A stretch of 64,000 nucleotides of DNA from Rachycentron canadum (GCA_038496675.1 CM076648.1:13625100-13689099); one strand, 5' to 3'. Positions 24,719-35,886 are shown, counted from the stretch's first letter. Notes: a model not told the origin generated them from the letters alone. Numbers and translations are program-made.

Positions 24719-27700
24719 TGTCTCTCATTGGTGTAAAGCTGTTGATTTGCAGTGACATATTTCTTGACATGGTGTAGATGTTCAAACATGTTTAACCCAC
24801 ACGCTGTTTTATTTCTGTGTGACAGCTGTAGTTATTGTGATTTTGGCTGAAATGCCAGGACTTTTAAACAAACAGATGGTTCCACTGCTATGACACACAT
24901 CAAAGCCATTATAACAAAAGCAAATGAATAACAGACCAGACTGGTGAATAAATATATATATGTATCTATATGAATGAGTGAATGAACAAACTAAGCCTTC
25001 AGAAGGTCATGTTAAGGTATTACAGTTGTACTAGTTTTTGGAGCGTGAATAAATCAAGTGAAGGTGCACTAACTGCTCAAACTCAGCCTTTGATGTGATC
25101 ATTGTTACAGCAAAGTATTAAACATTTCACATGATGAAAGATAATTGGGCACCAAAGCATGTAGAAGTGCCCAAACTCTATGGAAACAGTTCATCAGTTC
25201 CATCTGTTATACTTCTGATGGCTGCTGTACAAAGGGCAAGCAATGATATATTCATCCCTGTCACACCTTCACCCCTCCACACAGCCATAATGAGTGGGTA
25301 TTCCTCTGAGCTCTCTCCCACACACACTTTCTCACCATCTCTCCCTCGCATCACACACGTACACATACACACGCGCACACAGATTCACACTCAAACGAAG
25401 CTTGGCTAAATGTGGCTCTCCATCATGTCTGCCACCATGCAGGTCCCAGGTTTCTGCGGCTGGCACAGTGTCCACCCCTGGAGCCCAGTGAGAAGCCCTC
25501 TCAGAATCAACAATGTCAACAGAAAGCCGAACTGAGCTTACACAATTTCAGAACAGTCACTGCGACAGAAAACTTCACGTTGTGTTACCATAACTCAGGA
25601 TGTGCTTTGAGGCTGGATAACATGTAAAGAGAGCTGAAGGTGAAAAAAAAAAACAAAAAAAACATCCATATTCAAAATTTGTATTTCTATTGAGACATAG
25701 ATATTTTTGTCTGAAAAGTCACGGAAAAATAATATAGAGAACATTTTTTTGAACTGCATCACTTAATTCTAATCATAATATCTACCATTCATTTCTCGCC
25801 TAAGACAGTTTGAGTAAACATAGACATCTGTGGTGTCACACGTGATGCACTGCACAGCTCGAAATGTTATTAATTGTGTAAAATGACTGGCAGCACTAAA
25901 TGATTTTCTGTGTATAACGGCATATTTAATAACTTGTTATTGATAGTGCTCCGTAAATATAAACTAATTTAAACAATACAATTGTGAGAAAAACATCCTT
26001 TTATGTCTAAAGTTTATGAATTGGAGAAGCTGCGGGCAGTTTCTTAACTAAATAAGTTTCATAGAATAAGATTAAAAATATATTTTAATAATGAAGTCAT
26101 TTAGGCTTATCTTAAGAACCTGTAGCAGTGGGAAACATTGTAATGACTCAGGCTTTTGTTGATATTTTTATTCTCATTTACTTTTCAAGTGTTCTTAATG
26201 ATTTAGAGACGTGGACAAGGTTTTTGGCAGAGATTAGCTAACTTACATGATATACTCTTATACCCCACTAACATGAGGGAAAGATAGCAGACGCTATTTC
26301 ACACATGTATTTAATGAGTAAGGCATTATTTAAGATGGACATCCAAGAAATGAATTGATCTTAGGGGACAATAGGCCACCAGAGCTCAGCTCAGCAGATG
26401 ACAGCGATTGATCGATCGAATTTGAAAATGCTTCAAGGTTATGTCTGGTGCAAGCCTCAGACGTGCAAACCTCAGACGTCATTTTTTCATTCTTCGTTGG
26501 GAAAGAAATGTAGGTAAATCGCTCAGTCAGTCAGAACCAGCTCTGTGACAAATAATTAACCTCACACTCAGAAATGAAAGTAGTGCCAGTCAAACACTCG
26601 GCTGAAGATTGTTGATCACTAGGGAGTCAGACATGATTGCATGAAGTTTCCTGGGGAATGCAGCTCAAAATCTGATATCAGTAGGCAGCATCAGTGACTC
26701 TCATCAGTTTTCTTTTTAAGGTATCATACATTCACAGCTCTTCCTCCCTGTCTACCACCACCAAATGAATGGCTGTATTTCATATGTTGTCAGATCATGT
26801 CGTTTCATTTGTGTTATTCTACTGAAGGCAAATTAAAAGTAAATGGCTAAAGAACTAGATTTTTGAAAGAACATGACTGCAAAAAATATTTGTAAATAGC
26901 TGCTCTCGTCAGGCCCGATGCTCAGGACATTGAACCAACCTTGTGTACCACAAAACACAGTCTGACTTCTGCTGCTGACATTCTTTTGCCAAACCTTTCC
27001 CCTAGTGTGCTGTTTATACTCTGACCTGATCTTAAATTAGTTTCTATTCAGCCCTCTCTTATTGTTACTCGCAGTGTGAAGGTTGAGTTCTCTACTGCTG
27101 CTTTTCTGGGGCTCTGCAGTTTCAAATTCCTCCATAATATATTTTGAATGTTGTATTCTCAAACCACAATCTATTAATGGGGTTCCCTAATACTGTAAAT
27201 ATTTTGCATTGTCTGGCACATAATGTTTGCTCTCATTTCCGTGAGCCAGTGCTACTGTATTTACTCAGTCCATGGATTTTATGTCGAGGTAGAGATTTAC
27301 AAATTTGGGAGTGCTACATTAGCAGTACAATTTTCACCACTGCTCTGGGAGGCTGTGAAAGCATCTGGTATCTCTCCACTGCCCATGTTCTCGTGCCAGG
27401 ATATGTTATCAGCACTGATTTTGCTCCTCAGTCATGGCCAGGGTCAAGCTACTAATCAGCAATGCTGTTTGTTTTCGTCTATGAACACATCATAATCAGC
27501 CACTTCAAAAGCAGCCCTCAACATCAGCATGCAACTGTCCAGTCAAACGCTTACTTCTTTTTCTGCAAAACAGTGTGAGAATGTGAACATGTATCAAGTG
27601 TGTGTGTGAATTGAATGCATTTGGTCATACACTGCAACAGAAGCACAGTGGCATGTATAAGCTTTAAATGAATATGACTTAAGCTCCAGGAAGCATGTCT

Positions 27701-27900
27701 GAAATAGTCAGACCACAGATGCCAGGAACAAAAATTACAAAATCCTCTGCGTTGTAATGATAAATTGTAAGCAGGACTGCAGTATTTTCAGGGAGTCTTA
27801 AAGTGCAATGAACTCCTGAATTAGGTTAGATTAGTTGATATTACAATTTATTTATTCATTTATTTGTCATTTGTTTCAAATTTTGAAGCAATGTTTTCGA
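24719..27900. other. Unique DNA without a supported gene
   Basis: A CA-rich low-complexity stretch lies at 25316-25400. A 15-bp unit 'gtgcaagcctcagac' is tandemly duplicated with one mismatch at 26449-26478, shortly after a 'gatcgatcga' motif. The open frames at 27144-27495 have no recognisable features. No exon is supported. Confidence 0.5.
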
Positions 27901-27902
27901 AA

Positions 27903-28140
27903 GTGGGTGACATGGAGGTGCAGCGGTTAGCCTCACAGCAATAAGGTTCTGGGTTTGAATCCCGGGCCTGGGGCCTTTCTGTGTGTCCCTGTGTGGGCTT
28001 GTCTCTGTGTATTTCTATGTGTCAGCCCTGTGATGGACTGACAATCTGTCCAGGATGTACCCCGCCTTTGCCCATTGCCAACTCAGATTGGCTCCAGCAA
28101 CCCTGCACGGATAAGTGGTATAAATAATGGTGTAGATAAT
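27903..28140 (+). mobile_element. tRNA-headed fish interspersed repeat (SINE-like)
   Basis: The head 'ggaggtgcagcggttagc' and the B-box-like 'ggtttgaatcc' (27952-27962) resemble the pol III promoter of tRNA-derived SINEs. The tail 'ccctgtgatggactg', 'tgtaccccgcctttgccc' and 'ggctccagcaaccctgc' ending in 'ggataagtggta' matches a very abundant fish repeat. Compared with the form I remember, the middle part is missing, so this is an internally deleted copy. It is not a functional tRNA: no cloverleaf or acceptor stem can be drawn. Confidence 0.8.
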
Positions 28141-28154
28141 GGTCTATTATCAGT

Positions 28155-28790
28155 CACTGGTGCAATGTGACTATGTGCATCTACTCAAGCACTGTACTTA
28201 ATCAGAAATTTAGTGTAGGTAAAAAGAACTGCCAATGTAGCCAGTATTTACATAAGGTCCTGGTTGGTTGCAGGAACATCTTAACTGAAGCTCAAAATTA
28301 ACCAAAGCACACTGAAACAACTTGACTGTAACTTTATTTATTCATTAAATCACAGTCAAGTCATTTCATTGTGTGGTGTTAATGTTGATCTCCACTTATA
28401 CATTTCTTGTACTTGTACTTTACTTGAGTAATTCCATTTCATCCAACTTTCCATTCTACATTTCAGAGGGACATATTGTGCTTTTTACTGCACTGCAATT
28501 ATCTGACGCCTTTAGTTAGTAATTAGTTACAAACTAAGGATGTGATTAGTTTATTCAATATAATCCATCGTTGTAGATTGAAATAACTAACAGTAAATAA
28601 AACATTTACATCCACCATGACCAACTACAACTGTAAAATGCTGCTCAAAAATGAATACATTAGAAATAGCAATCTTTATAAAGTATTATAATAAAAATAC
28701 CAGTCACTATTTTTCTCCATTAATATTTTAACTTTTGTGATACTTCAAGAACATTTTGCTCATAATTCATTTGTACTTTTGTACATTTGC
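28155..28790 (+). mobile_element. Abundant fish 'gtacttttactt' repeat, interrupted
   Basis: The start 'ctactcaagcactgtactt' (28180-28198) and the body from about 28400 ('cttgtactttacttgag', 'ctacatttcagagggac', 'gcactgcaattatctgac', then 'accatgaccaactac', 'aaaatgctgctc') correspond to one well-known fish repeat. The two parts are normally adjacent but are here separated by about 190 bp, which contains a 9-bp inverted repeat 'cttgactgt'/'acagtcaag' (28321-28329 and 28352-28360). The family is probably a non-autonomous DNA transposon, but I cannot name it with certainty. Confidence 0.7.
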
Positions 28791-31020
28791 AAAAATGGCC
28801 CACTTTCTAAATGTCTCCCAGCCTATCTAAAGTGGTATGTGTAAATACGACAGGCTTGTTATCTTTCCTGTAAATATTTACCAGGTAGCGTAGTGACAGA
28901 TCAACCAGCTCCAAGCTATCAGATTTTTTAAAACATACTCCTCTGCCAGGATCTGTACTTTGAATCTTATCTCCCACACTGTCTGAGCATACACACACTT
29001 TCTATGTGCAGCATCTCTGACACATACACACACACAAACATGTTCAAAACACTGCTGTACCATGAAAAGTTTGTTGTAGTTGTATCTGTGGTTTGTTTTT
29101 GTTTTTTTAAATTGCTGTCTATATTTGTGTATATTTAGTGTATATTCTATGCAAGGTTAAGAAGACAAATCTAAACTAGTACACAATAAATTAGCTCTAG
29201 ATATTTGTTGATATAGCAATATTAAAAAGCCTATATATACATCAGTAAATACATTATGTTGTGCTTCATTTAATTCAAAGCAAAAACAACAGCCAAATGA
29301 AGCTTTAAAGTTCACCACTTACTCTGGGGGTCATACAAAACTAAGCAGGGCTCATATTATGCTATATGTAGCATTGCAGTGTGCCAGTCATTTAAAATCC
29401 ATTACTCCATTAATGTTCTTTACCACATTTTTAACAGCTCCCTGAATAAATCTTCTGAAAACTAATTGGAAGTCATACTCCATGTCCCTGATAGAAACCC
29501 CTTTGGCTATATGACAAGAAAAGGTGTGTTAGTGGTGTACAACTTCAGCATTCAACCTAGTCTGCGATAGCAACGATGCATATATCCCCCTATAATATAT
29601 TCACACTATATGGATTGTAGAAGTGAATATGTATGAGACAATGTGTTATAATCCAATTACAATATTGTATGCTGTTTAGCTTTCTAAGATGGGACGAGGT
29701 TGAAGAATGAGAGGAGACAGTGTTGCTCACAAAAGCTTTACACAATATTAACATGAAGAGTGTTCAAATTTCAGTATGTAGCTCGTTTCTGTAATGAGAA
29801 GTAAAGCAGGATAGCCATGTTTCTAATGTCACTTTGTTTGCTGTGATGGTTTTTCTTCCAATTAAAAAAATTAAGTATGGTACAAGTTTCCTAATGTAAT
29901 TCATTTCTGTTCACCCACCTACACAATTCAGTATTTGGTGGAACACCTTCCTTGAACTTACTGCAGTGTAAGATTATTTTCTGCTTCAGTGGGGTCCATC
30001 CGCTAAGTCATTATTTCCTATTAGCATCACAAGTTTTGATTGATTTCTTGAGTTAATGTGAAAATGAAGCTTCATTACTTCAGCTTGTGTACCAGGTTTT
30101 TTATCATGGTAATCAGTTTAATCACAATTCCTTAAGGCTTTAGAAAGATTACTTTTTTGCATTAATGTGTTTCTATTTATTTTATTTATTTCTTTTTTCC
30201 CCATAACATATGTTATCCTGTGATTACTGCAGTTTCGCCATTGCTTTTTTTTTTGTACTATTGTCACCTATTCTCAAAGAGAGACAATTGGAATGTTGTT
30301 ACAAGTCAAAATTGAAAATAATTCCACACACACTTCAAAAATAGCAAGCACCTAGGGGGAGATGCATGCAATTTTTTTTTGACTGCTATATTCTGTAAAC
30401 ACATTTAGTTTTTATGTTCGTTCTAAATCATGACTAAAATGGCTTTGCCATATGGTTGCTTGTTTGGCACACCCACATGTCCTCACTTGTTTTTTCTCTC
30501 ATTGTCACCCTCACAAGCATAAACCCATATAAAGCCACAAACAAGTTATAGTGATACCAGAGGTGCTAGCAGCTTACATAAAAAAAAAAAAAGCTAAGCC
30601 ACGGTGCTTTTCTCAAGAGTCAAGACAAAATAGCAATTTGCCAAAGACGGATATAATAGTCATGTTTGACTGTGTTACCTCCTGCTGTGGACTATCAAAA
30701 AATATTTAACAGTTTCTGAAATTATTCAAATCCAACCAATATTTCCTGATTTTAGTAAAAGTGGCATGGAAACAATTTAGTTATTTTCTTTCCATTGAAG
30801 CTTACTGTGGTGGTAATTTTATTCCACATTGACCCCTCTTGAAGATACAGTATTTGTTGGTTAGTCCCAGTAACTGAGATTCAACACAGGACAAATGATA
30901 AAATACAAGTAAACAGCATTGATTATTACAAACATATATTATCGCCAAGTCTGTGCTTGAGACCACACAATAACATGGTACATTTGAACGATTATTGGAA
31001 AACATTTATGGAGGATGTTT
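28791..31020. other. Unique AT-rich DNA, no gene seen
   Basis: About 2.2 kb with short CA (29020-29036) and poly-A (30579-30591) runs. No exon or recognised repeat. Confidence 0.5.
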
Positions 31021-31099
31021 TTTGATTCTTGATCTTTTGGACGGGCTTTGTGGGGAATCTGTCATGACAACTGGGACAACAGCGAACCCCCAATAACCT

Positions 31100-31735
31100 T
31101 TAGTTTTTTCAGATAAGCTTGAACGGCTCTGATGTAGTGATGAAAAGCTTTGGAGGACTTATCAAACCAGAATTGTTATTAAAATTTCTGGAACGTCGGT
31201 ACTGGAAGCTAATGTTGCATCTTCAATTCTGAAAGACTATCCAGAGTAATGAGTGGTAGATATGCTGGGTAGCGATGAGGATTTGTCGCTATTGTGCTGT
31301 GAGCTTTCAAAAGGATTTAGAGGAGATCGGGCTTTGAAGTAGAAGATGGTTGTAGGCGACTAGATTGAATTGGTTTTAGTCTGCTATAAATAGAATACTA
31401 GGGTATTTGAGAAATGGGACAGGTCTATGAAGCAGACATAGTAGCATGGGTTAAAGTGGATGGTTGATATGGTGAATTCAGTGCTGTGTCCAGATCGGAT
31501 GGTGTGGAGGCATGCAGAGAGTCAGTGGTAAGAGGGAGGTGACAGGGAGGTCTGGCTGGCTGTTGATGGAGATGTCCTTTGAAGGGTGATATTATCTGAG
31601 GATGGTTTCAGGCCAAGCCTGGACTACTGGTTATGAGTTTGGTGAAGAAACTAATGTTGCTAATGTAAACTTTGATAGCATGTGTTTTAATCACCACCAC
31701 AGAATGGATGTAGCTGATGAAACAAGTTCAAATGA
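31100..31735 (-). pseudogene. Tyrosine recombinase pseudogene of the same element
   Basis: Downstream of the RNase H region the minus strand encodes 'AIKVYISNISFF' (31640-31680), which fits the N-terminal DNA-binding helices of DIRS/Ngaro recombinases. The catalytic end is clearer: 'SFRIEDAT' begins at 31236 and continues with 'VPEILI', then 'SSKAFHHYIRA', with the candidate nucleophile Tyr in 'HYIR' at 31128-31139. This matches the family's H-S-F-R-I...L-G-R-W-S-S...Y-I-R signature. The position of the catalytic His is a TAG stop (31237-31239), and the Arg and Tyr are in different frames. The intervening part is hard to follow in any single frame. Confidence 0.75.
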
Positions 31736-31739
31736 TGGG

Positions 31740-32760
31740 AAAGTTCTGTTATGCTGGTTGTGAAAGTAGTAGAAAGTTTTGTGTTGAGTGTGGAGCCAAG
31801 CTTCTGAACCATGAGTGTCAGGTTAGGCAGTGCATGAATGGCATAATAGATGGGGAGTTGGAGCATCCCTTGTTAATTATGTGTACTACTGCAAGATTGT
31901 CTGAGTATATGAGGATAGACTTGTGGGAGCACTTGTGGTCCCATGGGGTAGATTTCAAAGAAAGCAGAGGAAGAGACTTGATATTCTTTGTCAGCTCCAG
32001 CAAACATTTTCTGCAAACTATCTCCTGTTGTGGAACCCCCAAAATTGGCAGAAGGTGCAAAATAGGTGTAGGGGTAGGTGTGAGGAATAAAGGCCTGTCC
32101 TTGTGGAATGATATATGGGGTGGCCAAGTAGGAAGAGATGTTGCCGTTTGGTGCAGCTTGGAGCACGGAGTAAATTAGAGATCTGAAAGGCTGATTTGGT
32201 TGAGCTTTTTGATTGAGAGTAAGGCCTGAAACAGGTTTGTATTGAGTGTGATTCAATACAAACCAGGAACTCAAGGGATGTTTTTTTCTACTTACAGGGG
32301 TCTGCTGACCCTCAGGTCAGCTTATACTGAGGTAGGGTGACCAGGCTGGAAGCAGATGGCAACTATTGGGGAAATTATAAGGAAATCATCCAGGAGATAA
32401 TGAGGATGTTATGATTGTTTCACAAAAAAGTGAGCCCAACAGTGAAGTAGTATGTGCCTCACCAGTGGACACCTAAGAAACACCAGAAGTCGGGTGAATG
32501 GGGGGAAATTGAAAAACATGGGTGATGTTGGCTTTTGAGAGCAAATACGAATTTCGACGATGGCATGGTTGATGGCTGTGTAGTGAAGGGAGAAATCTTC
32601 GCTTGGAATCAGACTATCAATGCTTGGGATAGTGCTGTTATGTGGTGTGGAGAGATCAATGAAGCTGTGTTTCCTTATGCAGTACTTCCTGGTTGTGATA
32701 CCGAGGGGGCTGAAGTGGAAGGGTGTGGAGGGTCCAGGCATTCTGATGTCCCAACCACTG
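31740..32760 (-). pseudogene. Reverse transcriptase-RNase H pseudogene of a DIRS-like element
   Basis: The frame 32741-32409 carries the finger-region pattern of DIRS-type RT: 'FHFSPLG' (about 32700-32720), then 'IPSEDFSLHY' and an 'A-I-V-E-I' block. After a TAA stop at 32409-32411 the same frame continues to 'HYLLDDFLII', with the catalytic Asp pair at 32385-32390. The interval between fingers and the DD motif is far too short, so the 'SAFR-LP-HP' palm segment is mostly deleted. The RNase H domain follows: 'NFGG' near 32035-32046, 'SSAFFEIYP' at 31945-31971, and, one frameshift later, 'SDNLAVVHIINKG' at 31866-31904. The Glu and second Asp of RNase H survive; the first Asp (expected in an 'YTDAA'-like position) does not. 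A degraded 'ITELSHHLNLFHQLHP' follows, resembling the 'ADALSR' linker. Confidence 0.85.
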
Positions 32761-33115
32761 CAAGCTGCTGCAACTAAGAGAGGGGTACTGGCATCCAGGT
32801 GTCAGAAGCTCTTGTTGCTGTGAGTGGATGAAATTGGAGGAAGGAGGCAGTGGGGGGCACTTGCATCCCAGTGCCGATTACCCCTGCCATTGCAAGCTGC
32901 TACGGTTGAAGGAGCAAGGTAGCAGAGGGTACTGGCATTCCAGTGCCAGAAGATACTGCAAGATACTGCAATTAGAGGAGGTGAGTAGCAAGGGCACTGG
33001 CATCCCGATGCTGGACACCATAGCCATTGCAAGATGGTGTGGTAGAACGAGGATTAGCCAATACAGGCTACTGCATTTGTTTTGAAGTAAAAGGCAGAGG
33101 GTGCTGGCATCCCAT
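32760..33115. repeat. Imperfect tandem array, about 65-75-bp unit
   Basis: The word 'ggcatcc' or a one-base variant recurs near 32790, 32864, 32935, 32999 and 33106, each followed within about 50 bp by 'attgcaag(c/a)tg'-like words such as 'gcaagctgctac'. The spacing is about 65-75 bp except for the last, which is about 107. On the minus strand it lies just upstream of the RT and would encode a Pro/Ser/Cys-rich repetitive linker. Confidence 0.65.
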
Positions 33116-33279
33116 TGCTAGGTTCCTCTGGAAATGCTGGCAGTTTAAAATGTTGGGACTGAGTAGCAGCACAGAATACAAGAATGAAAGAGGGTAGAGG
33201 GCTATGTTGGTATTTATGGATTGCTAGAAGAGGTGTGGTTAAGGTGTTAGGCTGACATTTCATTATCAGCTTAAAATCT

Positions 33280-33800
33280 TGAACAGTTAAGATGTGACAG
33301 GGCTATCGCTATGGTACATTATTGTCATGCTGTGACTCTTCTCCTCTGAGAATCTGTAGACACATTCTTGTGAACATGACAACCAAAGAAGAATACATTG
33401 TAGAAAGTTCATTCTTACACCACAGGTGTCCCACCACAGGTATAGAATAGACGATCTGATGAGATGTTGAAGCACCTCTCTGCATGTATTACCATATTAA
33501 TGAGGGAACACTTCCTAGAAGTTTATATAACTCATTAACTCTTTTTGGCACAGAACTTTACATTTATCGCAGGTATGTAGCATAAAAAAAAAAGATGGCT
33601 TAAAAGATCTTTGATAGTTTAATGGGCTATAGAAGGAGACTGATTTTTTTAAATTCTTGTAAACATTATAATTGAAGAACAGCACATAGTAAAACTTCAT
33701 ATTTACACCACATCTCCTACTCCACATGGAGTGGATGGTCTGATTAGACTTTTGTATGCTTTGCTGCATAAATTTGCTTATTAATGAGGTAAAACTTTTT
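33280..33800. repeat. Diverged direct duplication, about 286-bp period
   Basis: Copy A (about 33290-33510) and copy B (about 33580-33795) share 'ttcttgtgaacat'/'ttcttgtaaacat', 'ttcattcttacaccaca'/'ttcatatttacaccaca', a 'gatctgatgaga'/'ggtctgattaga' word and 'attaatgagg'. The two 'ttcat...tacaccac' words start at 33408 and 33696, the two 'attaatgag' words at 33496 and 33780. The copies lie at the 5' side of the minus-strand retroelement and may be its leader or promoter units, or one half of split direct repeats. Confidence 0.75.
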
Positions 33801-33830
33801 TTTTTCTGAATACAATACCAGCCAACCGAG

Positions 33831-34650
33831 CGTTCACTTTGTGGGTCTGTGTGGATGTGTCATCACAATAAAATGTGGTCCTAAAGTCACCTACAATTTA
33901 CATTTCTGTGAGCGCGCTTCATGACCAAGTTTGAAACTATGTGTTTGGCAGGACATGGGGCAATTAAAGTGTTTCTTGTTTAAGATTTTTCTGTATTAAT
34001 CAGAGCTAGAACAAATAGAGAAAGCTTGTTTTAGCTCTACATGCAGGTGTGAACCAACTACTCAGTCTACTCAAACTGCCAAAGTCTAATTAGTCCCGCC
34101 ATAGTTTCATAATGAACCAAAAATATTTGAATATTTCAAATGGCTATGACCCTTTTTGCCTCTCTCTCTCACGCACATCGGCTCAACACAAGCACATTGA
34201 CAACAGACTAAAAACGAAGCATACATGTATATTTGCATATAAAGTGAAGAAGTTAGATCTGATCACAAGTGGTTACTCAAGATGCATTTTAAAGCCAGGT
34301 TTGAACTGATGTGCTTAAAGATCACTAGTTGTGATGCAATCACTGAAGACACATGTTAATGTAAGGTCTAAACAGGGCCTTAGAAATCAAAGAAAAAGCA
34401 ATTACACAGGTCATGAAAACCTGTGTGAGGGCAGGGGGGGCTTCAGCTGTTAGGCTTCTCTCCTCTAAGACCATCTCTCAGTTTTGGGGTTATTTAAGAT
34501 TGAAATCTGTGACAAACACGTATTGTTAGGGATGGCTCAGGCTTGCATGGAACCATCCCTTAGTTATGCAGCTATATGCCTAGACTGCTGGAGGGCCTCC
34601 CATGATGCAATGAGCACTCATAGTATTTATGTCATATTACTTCATGTCAT
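33831..34650. other. Unique DNA, no gene seen
   Basis: No exon or known repeat supported. A G-run is at 34433-34439. Confidence 0.45.
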
Positions 34651-34654
34651 TAAC

Positions 34655-35000
34655 TTCATATTTTCTCTCTCACATACTTTGTGCTTCTCCTCTCTGTGTC
34701 TCTTGCTCCTTCTTCATTCTGCAGGTATTTCTGATTTTGGAGCTGCAGGATCCAGATCTGCCACTACAACAGTAATTATTATACAAGAGTATGTACAGTT
34801 GTTCCTGGTCTCCGTCTTCCTCCTGTAGGAGGTTTCTTTCTGTTAAAAAGGAGTTGTTCCTTTGCCAAATGCTTGCTTATTATGGGAGCTGTTGAGTCTC
34901 CCTGATATTGTACGCTCTGACCTTATCTGGAAAACTGCCTTGAGATAATTTATAATGTGTTTTGGTGCTACATAGATAAAATCAAAATAATATGAAAAAC
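34655..35000 (+). mobile_element. Abundant fish interspersed repeat ('gcaggt...ataaaat' type)
   Basis: After a CT-rich lead-in, 'tctgcaggtatttctgatt' is followed by 'aggaggtttctttctgtta', 'aaaggagttgttcctttgcc', 'aaatgcttgcttattatggg', 'ctgttgagtctcc', 'ctgccttgagataatt' and 'ggtgctacatagataaaat'. These words in this order match a very common fish repeat ending near 'ggcgctatataaataaaattgaa'. The 114-codon open frame at 34484-34828 runs into this repeat and is not a gene. Confidence 0.85.
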
Positions 35001-35640
35001 TGGATGTTAGAAAAACTGTTCTAAAGGTTCTAAATTTGGTACCCTGCACTTAAATGTAAAGAGAAATGGAAAAGCTGCTAAAATAGCCTTTAATTATAAT
35101 GTCTAGAAAAAATATAATATGTCCATTAACATGAACTGCTGACTTTTAGTCAGTTTTATTAGCTACCAAGTTTGGTTTTAAAAACAAATCAAATGTCAAG
35201 GGGAATGGAAAAAATGACAATAAACTTTGCTGGTAATTCAGACAATCGTAAATTTAATGTTGAAATCAGCTGAAATAGTGAGTTACTTTACCTGCCAGCA
35301 ATGCTGACTAAAAAGCACATATATAACTTGTAAAGTGCGTCAGAATAATGTATATTGTGATTTTGCACCATGTCAATAAAATTCAATTAACACGAAAACT
35401 GCATGTCAAATTAATTCCTAAGGTTGGTCACTACCAATGCTGGTTTAACCAGAGACAGTGAGGGCACAAGCAACATATCTGGTTAAGATCTCAGTCTTGC
35501 TTTATGTGAACCTGTCTTCTGGTGCCACAATAGCAAGTGATGACATTTCTTTACTGGCTGTTGTAAAATCTAATGTCATTGACTGATCAGCTAACGTGGA
35601 CAACTAATCTGATATTCAGCATGACCTTTCTTCACCAGCC
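35001..35640. other. Unique AT-rich DNA
   Basis: No gene or recognised repeat. Confidence 0.45.
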
Positions 35641-35644
35641 CTTG

Positions 35645-35820
35645 CAACAGCTAACATTAGCAGTTTTTACAGCAAGAAGCCCACAGGAGCTCGCAACGAC
35701 AGCCTGCCCCCTTCTGTGCCTTCAAGTGCCACCGCTGGCCTCAGTGCCTTCAAGCTGATCCTGAACACGGAGAGCATCAAAGCCAGAGTGCAAAGCCAGA
35801 AAATGCATGATAGTTTAACA
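35645..35820 (+). other. GC-rich exon-like open segment
   Basis: This 175-bp block is much richer in C and G than both flanks. One plus-strand frame is open across it and reads '...ISSFYSKKPTGARND', 'SLPPSVPSSATAGLS', 'AFKLILNTESIKARVQSQK', continuing to a TAG at 35837. The third codon positions are mostly C or G, unlike the surrounding DNA. Candidate acceptors lie at 'cttgcaacag' and 'aacattag' just upstream. No good splice donor is visible at the 3' end, so it would have to be a terminal exon, a decayed exon or a retroposed fragment. I do not recognise the protein. Confidence 0.35.
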
Positions 35821-35851
35821 TGTTTTCTCATTATTTAGTGCCTTAATATAA

Positions 35852-35852
<1 letters not shown>

Positions 35853-35886
<34 letters not shown>
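35853..35886. repeat. (GT)n/(AT)n compound microsatellite
   Basis: Four GT units lead into an uninterrupted AT run. Confidence 0.95.

Larger units (their letters stand above)
31030..33830 (-). mobile_element. DIRS/Ngaro-type tyrosine-recombinase retrotransposon relic
   Basis: Read on the minus strand this block shows, in order, reverse transcriptase, RNase H and a tyrosine recombinase, the gene order of DIRS-like retroelements, which integrate with a recombinase instead of an integrase and so make no target-site duplication. The details are under the two pseudogene entries. Upstream of the reverse transcriptase lie a 70-bp imperfect array and a 286-bp duplicated unit. The outer limits are my estimate: I could not match the split direct or inverted terminal repeats that would define the element. 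No gag-like frame or methylase was recognised. Every frame is broken, so the copy is dead. Confidence 0.75.

Noticed and set aside
27940..27975. Possible tRNA gene
   Set aside because: Only a B-box-like word and a weak A-box-like head are present; no acceptor stem or cloverleaf. It is part of a dispersed SINE-like repeat.
31717..32178. 153-codon plus-strand frame
   Set aside because: It is the antisense shadow of the RNase H region of the minus-strand retroelement; the motifs are on the opposite strand.
34484..34828. 114-codon plus-strand frame with hydrophobic stretches
   Set aside because: Its second half lies inside an abundant fish repeat, and the first half has no recognisable features.
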